The notes under the pieces are model-generated. The model did no database searches, was not told where the DNA came from, and saw only the letters and a program-made list of their open reading frames with translations. This document shows positions 1 to 5,980 of a stretch of 10,583 nt of DNA, one piece after another. This stretch comes from Deltaproteobacteria bacterium. Its GTDB lineage: Bacteria > Desulfobacterota > GWC2-55-46. The DNA lies in the NCBI GenBank assembly GCA_016234955.1, contig JACRNN010000087.1, forward strand, positions 1 through 10,583. Direction: 5' to 3'. The position numbers and the translations under genes were made by a program. Position 1 is the stretch's first letter. Each line of letters opens with the position of its first letter.

Positions 1-804
1 GTGACGGAGGAGAACCTGAACGAGAGGATAGAGGAGAAGGGGCTTGCAAGGGAATTGAAGCCGCTGGCAGGCGACTTCAACACCATGCTCGGGCGCCTCG
101 AGGAGTCTTTTTCAAGGCAGAAGCGGTTCCTCTCCAACGCCTCGCATGAGCTGCGGACCCCCACCACCATCATCAAAAGCTTCTGCGACGTCACCCTCAA
201 CAGGGAGAGGACCGCCGAGTATTACAGGGAGGCCATAGCCAGGATAAAGGAGTCGGTCGACAGGATGTGCGAGATAATCGACAGGACCCTCGTCATATCG
301 AGGCTCGATACCAGGGAGGCGCAGTTCAAGCATGAAAAGATGGACCTGATGGACGTGATGAAGAACGTTATCAGGATAATCGAGCCTTCGGCGGAGCGCA
401 AATCCATATCCATCAGCTTGAGCGGAGGCCCGGCCGTCGTAAAGGCCGACCGCGAGGGGCTCATCCAGGTATTTACGAATATCGTGGAGAACGCCATAAA
501 GTATAATGTGGAGGACGGCCGCATAGATATCGGCATAACCGAGAGCAACGGCATGGCGAAGGTACGCATGGAGGACACCGGCATAGGGATACCGGCCGGG
601 GAGATAGACAGGATATTCGACAGGTTCTACCGCGTGGACGCGGCCCGCAACGTCACCGTCGGCAGCGGGCTCGGCCTGTCGATAGTCCGCTCGATAGTCG
701 AGGCGCACGGCGGGCGCGTGGAGGTCGAAAGCGAACCCGGCAAGGGGTCGGTATTTACCGTCTGCCTGCCGCTAAATACGGAACAGAGGAACGGACACCA
801 TTGA
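1..804 (+). CDS. Sensor histidine kinase, C-terminal part (5' end outside window)
   Basis: This is the cytoplasmic half of a membrane two-component sensor kinase, which autophosphorylates on a histidine and passes the phosphate to a response regulator. Residues 1-37 look like the second half of a HAMP linker (LAGDFNTMLGRLEESF). The dimerisation H-box is SNASHELRTP with the phospho-acceptor at H49. The ATPase domain shows an N-box (N160 and N164 in FTNIVENAIKYN), a G1 box DTGIG (192-196), an F-box around F206-F209 and a G2 box GSGLGLS (221-227). The protein ends normally at residue 267. The GTG at base 1 is almost certainly an internal valine codon, since a complete kinase would have transmembrane and sensor regions upstream. 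The cognate regulator is not visible and is probably upstream. The signal sensed cannot be told from this fragment. Confidence 0.93.
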   Translation: MTEENLNERIEEKGLARELKPLAGDFNTMLGRLEESFSRQKRFLSNASHELRTPTTIIKSFCDVTLNRERTAEYYREAIARIKESVDRMCEIIDRTLVISRLDTREAQFKHEKMDLMDVMKNVIRIIEPSAERKSISISLSGGPAVVKADREGLIQVFTNIVENAIKYNVEDGRIDIGITESNGMAKVRMEDTGIGIPAGEIDRIFDRFYRVDAARNVTVGSGLGLSIVRSIVEAHGGRVEVESEPGKGSVFTVCLPLNTEQRNGHH

Positions 805-945
805 AAAGGCGTTTCAGTCCGATTCTCTTGCGCCGCCCTCGCGCAGGTGTAATGCCCTCCACGCTCTTTAAAATTCGCTCGCCAAAAGTAAGAGTTCATG
901 CTATAAATCATGGAATCGAGGAGACGGCTCCGGTATAATAATCAC

Positions 946-1773
946 ATGGAAAGAACGGATATCCCCAGGAGAAGGCTCGGCAAGACGGACGTAGAGATAA
1001 CGATACTCGGGCTCGGCGGAGAGGGCGTTTTAAGGACCTTTGGGCATGGAAAAGAGGCCGACGCGCTCATAAACACGGCCCTGGACCTCGGTGTGAACTA
1101 CTTCGAGTCCGCGAGGGCATACGACGGGAGCGAGTCCTACTACGGGGCCGCCCTCAAGGGCAGGAGGGAGAGGGTCTTCCTTGCGAGCAAGACCCACGCG
1201 AGGGACAAAAAAGGTGCGCTTGCCCACCTGGAGGCGTCGCTCAAGGAGTTGAAGACCGGGTATCTCGACCTCTGGATGGTCCACGACGTAAGGACCGAAG
1301 AGGAGATTAACTCGATATTCGCCCCGGGCGGGGCCATGGAGGCGTTCATAGAGGCGAGGGACAAGGGCCTTGTGAGGTTCATCGGCGTCACGGGCCACCA
1401 CGACCCCGTCATATTGAGAAGGTCCATCGAGGCGTTCGACTTCGATACCGTCCTTATCCCGGTAAACCCAGCGGAGCCGCGGCACAAATGCTTCCTTGAG
1501 GAGATAGTGCCAATAGCCGGGGCCAGGGACATCGGGATACTCGGCATGAAGACGTACCTGAGGGGAAGGCTCAACGCGCCTAAAAATCTCCTCTTCAGCT
1601 ACGCCCTCTCCCAGCCGATAACGGCCGCGGTCATAGGGTGCGACGACGTGGACCAGCTCAAGGAGAACGTCGAGGCGGCAAAGGGGTTCATGCCGCTTAA
1701 GCACAAGGAGGTACAGAGGCTCACGCAGCTCGTGGCCCCTTACGCAAGAGAGCTCATGCACTACAAGCCCTGA
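946..1773 (+). CDS. Aldo/keto reductase family protein
   Basis: This is a predicted NAD(P)H-dependent oxidoreductase of the (beta/alpha)8-barrel aldo/keto reductase family, 275 aa and probably cytosolic. Family signatures include the N-terminal RRLGKTDVEITILGLGG (9-25), SKTHARDKKGALAHLEASL (81-99) and YLDLWMVHD (106-114). In the catalytic tetrad, Tyr59, Lys82 and His113 are present, but the position that is normally Asp is Glu54 (NYFESARAY). It lacks a C-terminal ferredoxin-like cysteine cluster. I chose ATG 946 because the family-like sequence begins there. An in-frame ATG at 910 would add 12 basic residues that look like non-coding sequence. Neither start has a good Shine-Dalgarno at normal spacing. 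A TATAAT hexamer at 934-939 is too close to 946 to be an ordinary promoter with a leader. The substrate cannot be predicted. Confidence 0.9.
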   Translation: MERTDIPRRRLGKTDVEITILGLGGEGVLRTFGHGKEADALINTALDLGVNYFESARAYDGSESYYGAALKGRRERVFLASKTHARDKKGALAHLEASLKELKTGYLDLWMVHDVRTEEEINSIFAPGGAMEAFIEARDKGLVRFIGVTGHHDPVILRRSIEAFDFDTVLIPVNPAEPRHKCFLEEIVPIAGARDIGILGMKTYLRGRLNAPKNLLFSYALSQPITAAVIGCDDVDQLKENVEAAKGFMPLKHKEVQRLTQLVAPYARELMHYKP

Positions 1774-1789
1774 ACAGGGAGAAAACCGC

Positions 1790-1805
1790 AACCCCCTGGG
1801 GTTTT
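1790..1805 (+). terminator. Rho-independent terminator candidate after the aldo/keto reductase
   Basis: AACCC (1790-1794) pairs with GGGTT (1799-1803) around the short loop CCCTG... and TTTT follows directly (1802-1805). It lies 16 bp after the reductase stop codon and is also the first element of the downstream tandem repeat array. The stem is short, so termination may depend on the larger hairpin that uses GGGTT at 1817-1821 followed by a run of T. Confidence 0.5.
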
Positions 1806-1980
1806 AATTCCTGGGAGGGTTTATTTTTTTAGCGCCCCACCCCCCCCCACAAGGGCTTAATCCCACGGAGGGTTCATTTTTTAGCGTTCTGAAACCACCT
1901 TGGACCTCAAGCCATTGGAGGGTTTTTTTTAGCGTTCTGGAACCCCCTTGGGGCTTTAATTCCGAGGAGGGTTCATATTG
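1790..1980 (+). repeat. Degenerate tandem array of about 50-bp terminator-like units
   Basis: Four diverged copies of one unit can be aligned. The shared core GGAGGGT starts at 1814, 1867, 1917 and 1966 (spacings 53, 50 and 49), and the first three copies continue into a T-run and AGCG at 1831, 1883 and 1931. Units 1 and 4 open with AACCCCCT(T)GGGG then TTTAATTCC. Within a unit the 5' AACCC can pair with the 3' GGGTT that precedes the T-run, giving a hairpin plus U-tract on the + strand. The array lies between the convergent reductase and tpx genes. The reverse strand has an open frame across it (1804-2004) with no protein-like features, which I regard as non-coding. Confidence 0.7.
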
Positions 1981-2030
1981 CGCGGGCCGCAATGAGGACG
2001 ACATACGCCCCGCCCGTGGAGGTCATTCGG

Positions 2031-2552
2031 TCAGCGCCTCACCAGGAGCCTGTTGGCCGCCTCCAGCGATTTCTCGAAATTGACGTTGTTCGTCATCTCG
2101 GGGACGACCTCCATGTACCTTATCGTGTTGTCGGCGTCTATGAGGAAGATGGCGCGCGCAAGGAGCCTCAGCTCCTTTACGAGCACGCCGTAGTTCGTCC
2201 CGAAGGAGGCGTCCCGGTGGTCCGAGAAGGTCTTTATCCTCTCTATCCCCGCTGTCGTGCAGAACCGGTTGATGGCGAAGGGGAGGTCCATGCTGATATT
2301 CATTATGCCGATCCCTTCCGGAAGCCTGGCCGCAACTTCGTTGAACCTGCGCGCCTGCTGGTCGCACACCGGGGTGTCAAGGGAGGGGGTTACGCTGATG
2401 AGCTTGGCGCTCCCCTGAAAGTCCTTGAGGCTTACGGGTTTCAAGTCCCTGCCTGACACCGTAAAGTCAGGCGCCATGTTCCCGACCTTCTGCTCGGCGC
2501 CGAGAAGCGTCAGCGGATTGCCCTTGAAGGTCACGACCCCCGTTCTCTCCAT
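2031..2552 (-). CDS. tpx: Thiol peroxidase (atypical 2-Cys peroxiredoxin)
   Basis: This is a cytosolic or periplasmic-type peroxiredoxin of the Tpx subfamily that reduces hydrogen peroxide and alkyl hydroperoxides using thioredoxin. The protein is 173 aa, the normal family length. Residues 1-30 match the Tpx N-terminus (VTFKGNPLTLLG, then G-x-x-APDF). The active-site motif is TPSLDTPVC with peroxidatic Cys63 and Thr60, and the resolving cysteine is Cys98 in RFCTTAGIE. There is no obvious signal peptide, so a cytosolic site is more likely. ATG 2552 was chosen over upstream in-frame ATG 2594 because AGAGAGGA (2557-2564) provides a ribosome binding site and family homology begins there. It is expressed from its own promoter and converges with the aldo/keto reductase gene. 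Confidence 0.96.
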   Translation of the reverse strand: MERTGVVTFKGNPLTLLGAEQKVGNMAPDFTVSGRDLKPVSLKDFQGSAKLISVTPSLDTPVCDQQARRFNEVAARLPEGIGIMNISMDLPFAINRFCTTAGIERIKTFSDHRDASFGTNYGVLVKELRLLARAIFLIDADNTIRYMEVVPEMTNNVNFEKSLEAANRLLVRR

Positions 2553-2606
2553 ATCGTCCTCTCTTTTTAAGGTTCGTTTTCCCCCTTTTCCCATATCCTT
2601 AGTACA

Positions 2607-2635
2607 AGTTTAGACGGATAAGGTTGCGTTGTCAA
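2607..2635 (-). promoter_or_regulatory. Sigma70-type promoter for tpx
   Basis: Read on the minus strand, a consensus -35 TTGACA (2635-2630) is followed by a 17-nt spacer and a -10 TAAACT (2612-2607, 4 of 6 consensus). The predicted start is about 50 nt upstream of the tpx ATG. A 6-bp inverted repeat, GCGGGC (2640-2645) and GCCCGC (2656-2661), lies immediately upstream, between this promoter and the divergent rhomboid gene, and could be a regulator site. That last point is conjecture. Confidence 0.7.
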
Positions 2636-2689
2636 ATGCGCGGGCTCTTTGTCCGGCCCGCAATTTCAAGCGGTCTGTTACGCGCGATA

Positions 2690-2698
2690 TGTTATACT
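2690..2698 (+). promoter_or_regulatory. Possible extended -10 promoter for the rhomboid gene
   Basis: TGT followed by TATACT (2693-2698) fits an extended -10 element (TGnTATAAT, one mismatch in the hexamer). No convincing -35 is seen at 16-18 bp upstream. It would start a leader of about 55 nt before the rhomboid ATG. Confidence 0.4.
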
Positions 2699-2758
2699 TG
2701 GGATTAGTGGAGCATCGGATATCGGCCTCAAGGACGTTTATCGTAAAGGCGCTCACGC

Positions 2759-3436
2759 ATGATACCTCTCAAAGACGACATCCCATCCAGCACGTTCCCC
2801 TTCGTAACCATATCCATAATCGTGATAAACGTCCTGGTATTCGTCTACCAGACGGCCATCGGCATTCAGGGGGCGGAGACGTTCATATACAGGACCGCCG
2901 CGATACCCTACGATATAACCCATTTCCTCGACGCGCCGACGCGCTCAGTGGCGCCCCCGCCTTTCACGATACTTACCTCCATGTTCGTCCACGGCGGGCT
3001 CTTTCACATCGCCGGGAATATGCTCTTCCTCTGGATATTCGGGGATAACGTCGAGGATACCCTCGGCCACTTCCGGTTCGTCATCTTCTACCTTTTCACC
3101 GGGACTGCGGCGAGCCTCACGCATATAATAATGGAGCCGGCCTCGACCGTGCCGATGATAGGGGCGAGCGGCGCGATAGCCGGGGTGCTCGGCGCGTACT
3201 TCATACTATTCCCGAAGGCCAATATAAAGACGCTCATATTCCTCTTCTTCTTCGTCTCCGTGGTGAGGATCCCGGCGGTCGTGTTCCTCGGGTTCTGGTT
3301 CGTCCTCCAGCTCTTGAGCTCCGGAGCGGCGGGCGCCGGAGGGATAGCCTGGTACGCGCACATAGGCGGGTTTATCGCCGGGGCGGCCACGGTATTGCTG
3401 TTGAGGCCGGGGAGGGCGGGCAGGCGGTCATACTGA
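2759..3436 (+). CDS. Rhomboid family intramembrane serine protease
   Basis: This is a polytopic membrane protease that cleaves transmembrane segments within the bilayer. The 225-aa protein shows hydrophobic segments near residues 13-35, 82-95, 105-125, 134-152, 158-182 and 195-216, consistent with a six-helix core. The catalytic Ser137 lies in the GASGAIAGVLGAY motif and the catalytic His201 in AHIGGFIAG. The conserved His83 and Asn87 (HIAGN), which help form the oxyanion hole in this family, are also present. The C-terminus is short and basic (RPGRAGRRSY). The ATG at 2759 is preceded by AAAGG about 10 nt upstream. The next gene starts 25 bp after the stop, so the two probably share a transcript. 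The substrate is unknown, and nothing in the sequence links it functionally to NAD salvage. Confidence 0.94.
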   Translation: MIPLKDDIPSSTFPFVTISIIVINVLVFVYQTAIGIQGAETFIYRTAAIPYDITHFLDAPTRSVAPPPFTILTSMFVHGGLFHIAGNMLFLWIFGDNVEDTLGHFRFVIFYLFTGTAASLTHIIMEPASTVPMIGASGAIAGVLGAYFILFPKANIKTLIFLFFFVSVVRIPAVVFLGFWFVLQLLSSGAAGAGGIAWYAHIGGFIAGAATVLLLRPGRAGRRSY

Positions 3437-3461
3437 AAAATCAACCTAAATCGGAGGCATC

Positions 3462-4619
3462 ATGTTCCATATATCCGACCCAAAGGACATCAAGAGCGGA
3501 AGGGTGACGGACGTCTACTTCGCCAGGACCCTTGAGATACTCAAGGCAAAGGGGATAGACAAAAGGGTGAGGGCCGAGTTCTTCGCAAAGACCCTTCCGG
3601 GGGGCTATAAGTGGGCGGTGCTTGCCGGCATCGAAGAGGTGGCGAGCCTTATGGAGGGGAGGAAGGTCGACATAAGGTGCTTCAGGGAGGGCACGGTCTT
3701 CCACCCCTGGGAGCCGGTGATGGAGATAGAGGGGATGTATCAGGAGTTCTGCGTATTTGAAACGGCCCTCCTGGGCCTCATCTGCGAGGCCTCCGGGGTG
3801 GCCACGAAGGCCGCGAGGATAAGGCTTGCCGCTAAGGACAAGTTGGTGGTGAGCTTCGGCGCGCGCAGGATGCACCCGGCCATCGCCCCCATGATAGAGA
3901 GGGCGGCGTATATCGGCGGGTGCGACGGCGTGGCCGTCATAGTGAGCGCGGAGCTCCTCGAAGTGGACCCGATGGGCACCATGCCGCACGCGCTCATACT
4001 CGTGCTCGGCGACACCGTGGAGGCGGTAAAGGCGTTCGACGAGGTGATAGATGAGAAGGTCAAGAGGGTCGCCCTCATAGACACCTTCAACGACGAGAAG
4101 TTCGAGGCCATGAGGGTGGCCGGGGCCATGGGCAAAAAGCTCCACGCGGTGCGGCTCGACACGCCGTCGAGCCGCAGGGGGGATTTCTACCGCATATTCG
4201 AGGAGGTGAGGTGGGAGCTTGACCTGAGGGGGCATAAGGACGTGCTGCTCTACGCAAGCGGCGGGCTCGACGAGAAGGAGGTCGCAGAGCTCGTCCCGGT
4301 GGCCGACGCATTCGGGGTAGGCACCTGCATAAGCAACGCCCCGGTGGTGGATTTCGCGATGGACATCATGGAGATAGACGGCGTGCCGCTCGCCAAGCGC
4401 GGGAAGTGTTCCGGGGCAAAGGACGTGTTGAGGTGCCCGTCCTGCAAAACCCGGTTTGTCGTCCCGCTCGGCTCGAAAGAGACCGTCTGCGCCTGCGGGG
4501 CCCGGCCTGAGAGCCTCTTTACCCCGCTTATAAAGGAGGGCAGGGTGGTCGCGGACCTCCCCAAGCCCGGAGTCATCAGGGAGGGGGTGCTCAAGAGGAT
4601 CGAGGGGCTGGGGCTTTAA
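3462..4619 (+). CDS. Nicotinate phosphoribosyltransferase (archaeal-type)
   Basis: This cytosolic enzyme of the Preiss-Handler NAD salvage pathway converts nicotinate plus PRPP to nicotinate mononucleotide, normally coupled to ATP hydrolysis. The 385-aa protein matches the shorter archaeal-type form rather than E. coli PncB. N-terminal features include KSGRVTDVYFARTLEIL (11-27) and RAEFFAKTLPGGYKWAVLAG (37-56). Substrate-binding type motifs are FGARRMHP (132-139, probable active-site His138), DPMGTMPHA (169-177), RLDTPSSRRGD (231-241) and ASGGLD (265-270). The C-terminal domain has four cysteines (CPSC at 325-328 and CAC at 343-345) that look like a small zinc-binding knuckle, as reported for enzymes of this type. 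GGAGG at 3453-3457 precedes the ATG. The final residues run into the accessory island without disruption, so the gene appears intact. Confidence 0.93.
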   Translation: MFHISDPKDIKSGRVTDVYFARTLEILKAKGIDKRVRAEFFAKTLPGGYKWAVLAGIEEVASLMEGRKVDIRCFREGTVFHPWEPVMEIEGMYQEFCVFETALLGLICEASGVATKAARIRLAAKDKLVVSFGARRMHPAIAPMIERAAYIGGCDGVAVIVSAELLEVDPMGTMPHALILVLGDTVEAVKAFDEVIDEKVKRVALIDTFNDEKFEAMRVAGAMGKKLHAVRLDTPSSRRGDFYRIFEEVRWELDLRGHKDVLLYASGGLDEKEVAELVPVADAFGVGTCISNAPVVDFAMDIMEIDGVPLAKRGKCSGAKDVLRCPSCKTRFVVPLGSKETVCACGARPESLFTPLIKEGRVVADLPKPGVIREGVLKRIEGLGL

Positions 4620-4626
4620 GGCCCGA

Positions 4627-4693
4627 TGCCTGATTTTCTTGGAGACAGGATTCTTCCTTGCGCTCAGAAGCGGCTCCTGTGTTGCTTCAGGCA
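4627..4693. repeat. Imperfect stem-loop at the left edge of the cassette region
   Basis: Nested inverted repeats begin 7 bp after the preceding stop codon. TGCCTGA (4627-4633) pairs with TCAGGCA (4687-4693), ACAGGA (4645-4650) with TCCTGT (4675-4680), and CGCT (4661-4664) with AGCG (4669-4672). The size and the two-block layout resemble a decayed attC. The outer blocks GCCTGAT and TTCAGGC match the GCCTAAC and GTTAGGC cores at 5 of 7 positions each. It could equally be a terminator-like or other hairpin, although no T-tract follows. Confidence 0.4.
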
Positions 4694-4732
4694 GAGTGGT
4701 TTTGCCGCTCCCTTACAAAGTTTCTGCTTGCA

Positions 4733-4756
4733 TAATATATAAAAACTTATATATTA
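4733..4756. promoter_or_regulatory. Perfect AT-rich palindrome overlapping the XRE promoter region (likely operator)
   Basis: A perfect 10-bp inverted repeat, TAATATATAA and TTATATATTA, is separated by AAAC and ends 5 bp before the start codon of the XRE-family gene. It overlaps candidate -10 hexamers CATAAT (4731-4736) and TATATT (4750-4755). No Shine-Dalgarno sequence is seen before the ATG, so a very short leader or leaderless mRNA is possible. Antitoxin-type XRE proteins commonly repress their own promoters by binding such palindromes. Binding here is inferred. Confidence 0.6.
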
Positions 4757-4761
4757 GTATT

Positions 4762-5046
4762 ATGAAAGAACCTATTGTCAAATCTTCCGGCAATGTATTT
4801 CTCGATCTGGGCTTTCCTCCTGAGGAAGCCGCAATTCTTCAGATGCGTTCCGAGATCATGGCTGATATACGGGATATCATCAAAAGCAAGAAGTTGACGC
4901 AAGCTAAAGCGGCTGATATTCTCGGTGTCAGTCAGTCCCGGGTCTCCGACTTGATAAGAGGCAAATGGGAGAATTTCAGCCTGGAGATGCTAATTGCGCT
5001 TGCAACGAAGGCTGGCATGCGTATCAGCCTTAAAAGGGTCGCATAG
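4762..5046 (+). CDS. XRE/HigA-like helix-turn-helix DNA-binding protein (orphan antitoxin-like cassette gene)
   Basis: This is a 94-aa small DNA-binding protein. Residues about 34-70 form an XRE/lambda-Cro type helix-turn-helix: LTQAKAADILGVSQSRVSDLIRGK. The N-terminal SSGNVFLDLGFPPEEA and C-terminal FSLEMLIALATKAGMRISL match the layout of antitoxin-type XRE regulators usually paired with a HigB/RelE-like toxin. No toxin gene is visible: upstream there is only 142 bp after the preceding gene, and downstream an attC site starts 6 bp after the stop codon. I start it at ATG 4762 because the in-frame extension to 4639 runs through the operator palindrome and is not protein-like. It is visibly more AT-rich than the flanking genes. 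Autoregulation at the adjacent palindrome is likely. It may act as an orphan antitoxin, a regulator, or a stabilising cassette remnant. Confidence 0.85.
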   Translation: MKEPIVKSSGNVFLDLGFPPEEAAILQMRSEIMADIRDIIKSKKLTQAKAADILGVSQSRVSDLIRGKWENFSLEMLIALATKAGMRISLKRVA

Positions 5047-5051
5047 ACGCG

Positions 5052-5107
5052 AGTTGACAAGCCGCCCCGCGCCGACCGCTTCGCGGCGGCTCAGCCCGGC
5101 GTTAGAC
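5052..5107 (+). other. attC: Integron attC recombination site 1
   Basis: The right core R' is GTTAGAC (5101-5107), a full match to GTTRRRY. The left core is the degenerate AGTTGAC (5052-5058). Between them GCCGACCGC (5071-5079) pairs with GCGGCGGC (5083-5090) around the loop TTC, leaving one unpaired A (5075). Unpaired bases on one arm are characteristic of attC hairpins. The segment from 5082 to 5107 matches attC site 2 at 22 of 26 positions. It lies 6 bp after the XRE gene stop and 20 bp before the next gene, the placement expected between cassettes. Confidence 0.82.
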
Positions 5108-5126
5108 CGCTTGACTATGATGTAAA

Positions 5127-5606
5127 ATGAAATTCGTGGAACGCAAAACGATACTCTCAACATGCCGCCAGTATCGCTACTGCCTATGGCGAGATTGGGA
5201 CATGACGAATTCCAGCCATGCCATGTTCGTGGGGCTGAACCCTTCAACCGCAGACGAGGTAGAAGATGACCCGACAATACGGCGTTGCGTGAACTATGCG
5301 AAACGCTGGGGCTACGGTGCACTCTGCATGATGAATCTGTTTGCGTATCGAGCGACTGAACCGGCAATGATGAAGGCGCAAGCAAAGCCCGTCGGTGCTG
5401 ATAATGACCGCTGGCTGGTTGAAGCCGCGAAAGATGCTGGAATAATCGTCGCTGCATGGGGTGCGAAGGGAACGCACCTGCAACGTGACCAAGCGGTGAG
5501 GTTGCTACTCGCCGGGAGAGTATCATGCCTCGGCAAGACAAAGGACGGACACCCAAAACATCCGCTCTACGTAAAAGCTGATGTGAAACCATGCTCATAT
5601 GCGTGA
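5127..5606 (+). CDS. DUF1643 domain-containing protein (integron cassette gene)
   Basis: The 159-aa protein matches the DUF1643 family, whose biochemical function is not established. The N-terminal half has the diagnostic stretch MFVGLNPSTADEVEDDPTIR (33-52), followed by CVNYAKRWGYGALCMMNLFAYRATEP (54-79). The C-terminal part contains IIVAAWGAKG (106-115) and GHPKHPLYVK (141-150), also typical of the family. It is complete and near full family length. The start is 20 bp after the attC site 1 core and the stop is 12 bp before attC site 2, so gene plus site form one cassette of about 596 bp (5102-5697). No Shine-Dalgarno is apparent. Arginine codons are mostly CGN here, whereas the flanking genes favour AGG, which supports foreign origin. 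DUF1643 genes occur repeatedly in cassette arrays, to my knowledge. Confidence 0.9.
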   Translation: MKFVERKTILSTCRQYRYCLWRDWDMTNSSHAMFVGLNPSTADEVEDDPTIRRCVNYAKRWGYGALCMMNLFAYRATEPAMMKAQAKPVGADNDRWLVEAAKDAGIIVAAWGAKGTHLQRDQAVRLLLAGRVSCLGKTKDGHPKHPLYVKADVKPCSYA

Positions 5607-5618
5607 CGTGAGATAGCG

Positions 5619-5703
5619 GGCTAACAATTCACCGGAGCCGACCGCATAAAGCGGGGCATGTTTTCGGAACATCTTTTCGCGGCGGTTCAGCCCCGTGTTA
5701 GGC
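5619..5703 (+). other. attC: Integron attC recombination site 2
   Basis: The left core GGCTAAC (5619-5625) pairs with the right core GTTAGGC (5697-5703) at all but one position. The inner arms GCCGACCGC (5637-5645) and GCGGCGGT (5679-5686) pair with one unpaired A at 5641. The 33-bp tip contains a smaller hairpin, ATGTT (5658-5662) with AACAT (5668-5672), consistent with the variable terminal structure of attC sites. It lies 12 bp after the DUF1643 stop and has the same orientation as attC site 1. Confidence 0.92.
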
Positions 5704-5711
5704 TCATAGAT

Positions 5712-5910
5712 ATGGAGGACGACACGTTGATAAAGCCATTACTCCAGATAATATAGTCTCGAAAATGTGAGAAATTTCCTTGGAAAACTATTTGGAAAAG
5801 GCAAGGTCCCAAAGCCGATAACCAACGAAATCTGGCTCGCTTACCGTAAAATTGACAGGAACCATCCGCACATAAGAGAATTTTTTTCGCGGCTATGCGG
5901 CAAGGCGTAA
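5712..5910 (+). pseudogene. Broken small reading frame in the third cassette position
   Basis: An ATG 8 bp after the attC site 2 core opens MEDDTLIKPLLQII and stops at 5754-5756. The next frame (5752-5910) reads on with a protein-like sequence, including NFLGKLFGKGKVPKPITNEI and WLAYRKIDRNHPHIREFF, to a TAA at 5908. Deleting one base near 5755 would join the two parts into about 65 aa. After the TAA, the first frame again carries a plausible tail to about 5999, reaching into the left end of a palindromic element. I do not recognise the family. An alternative is a 47-aa peptide from GTG 5767, but it has no ribosome binding site. The position right after an attC site suggests a decayed cassette gene. 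Confidence 0.4.
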
Positions 5911-5980
5911 GCGGGGTGGATCGGTTTAAGCGAAACGGAACACAACGATTCAATTTTTCACTTTGGAATCTTAAGGAACC

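Noticed and set aside
627..911. Minus-strand frame covering the gap before the aldo/keto reductase
   Set aside because: Mostly antisense to the histidine kinase. The intergenic part (MNSYFWRANFKERGG) caught my eye as possibly a repeated sequence, but nothing supports translation.
910..945. Upstream ATG for the aldo/keto reductase
   Set aside because: The 12 extra residues are unlike the family N-terminus, and no ribosome binding site precedes ATG 910.
1790..1980. CRISPR array
   Set aside because: The repeats are directly abutting and diverged with no unique spacers, and no cas genes are present.
1992..2456. Plus-strand open frame opposite tpx
   Set aside because: Antisense shadow of tpx, with no recognisable motif and low-quality composition.
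3441..4235. Long minus-strand open frame (264 codons) opposite the phosphoribosyltransferase
   Set aside because: Shadow of a well-supported gene. Composition is His/Arg/Pro/Leu-rich, with no domain and no ribosome binding site. The same applies to minus-strand frames at 112-708 and 1030-1791.
4639..4761. N-terminal extension of the XRE-family protein, or a toxin gene remnant upstream
   Set aside because: The extension translates the hairpin and operator palindrome. No frame in 4620-4761 reads like a HigB/RelE toxin.
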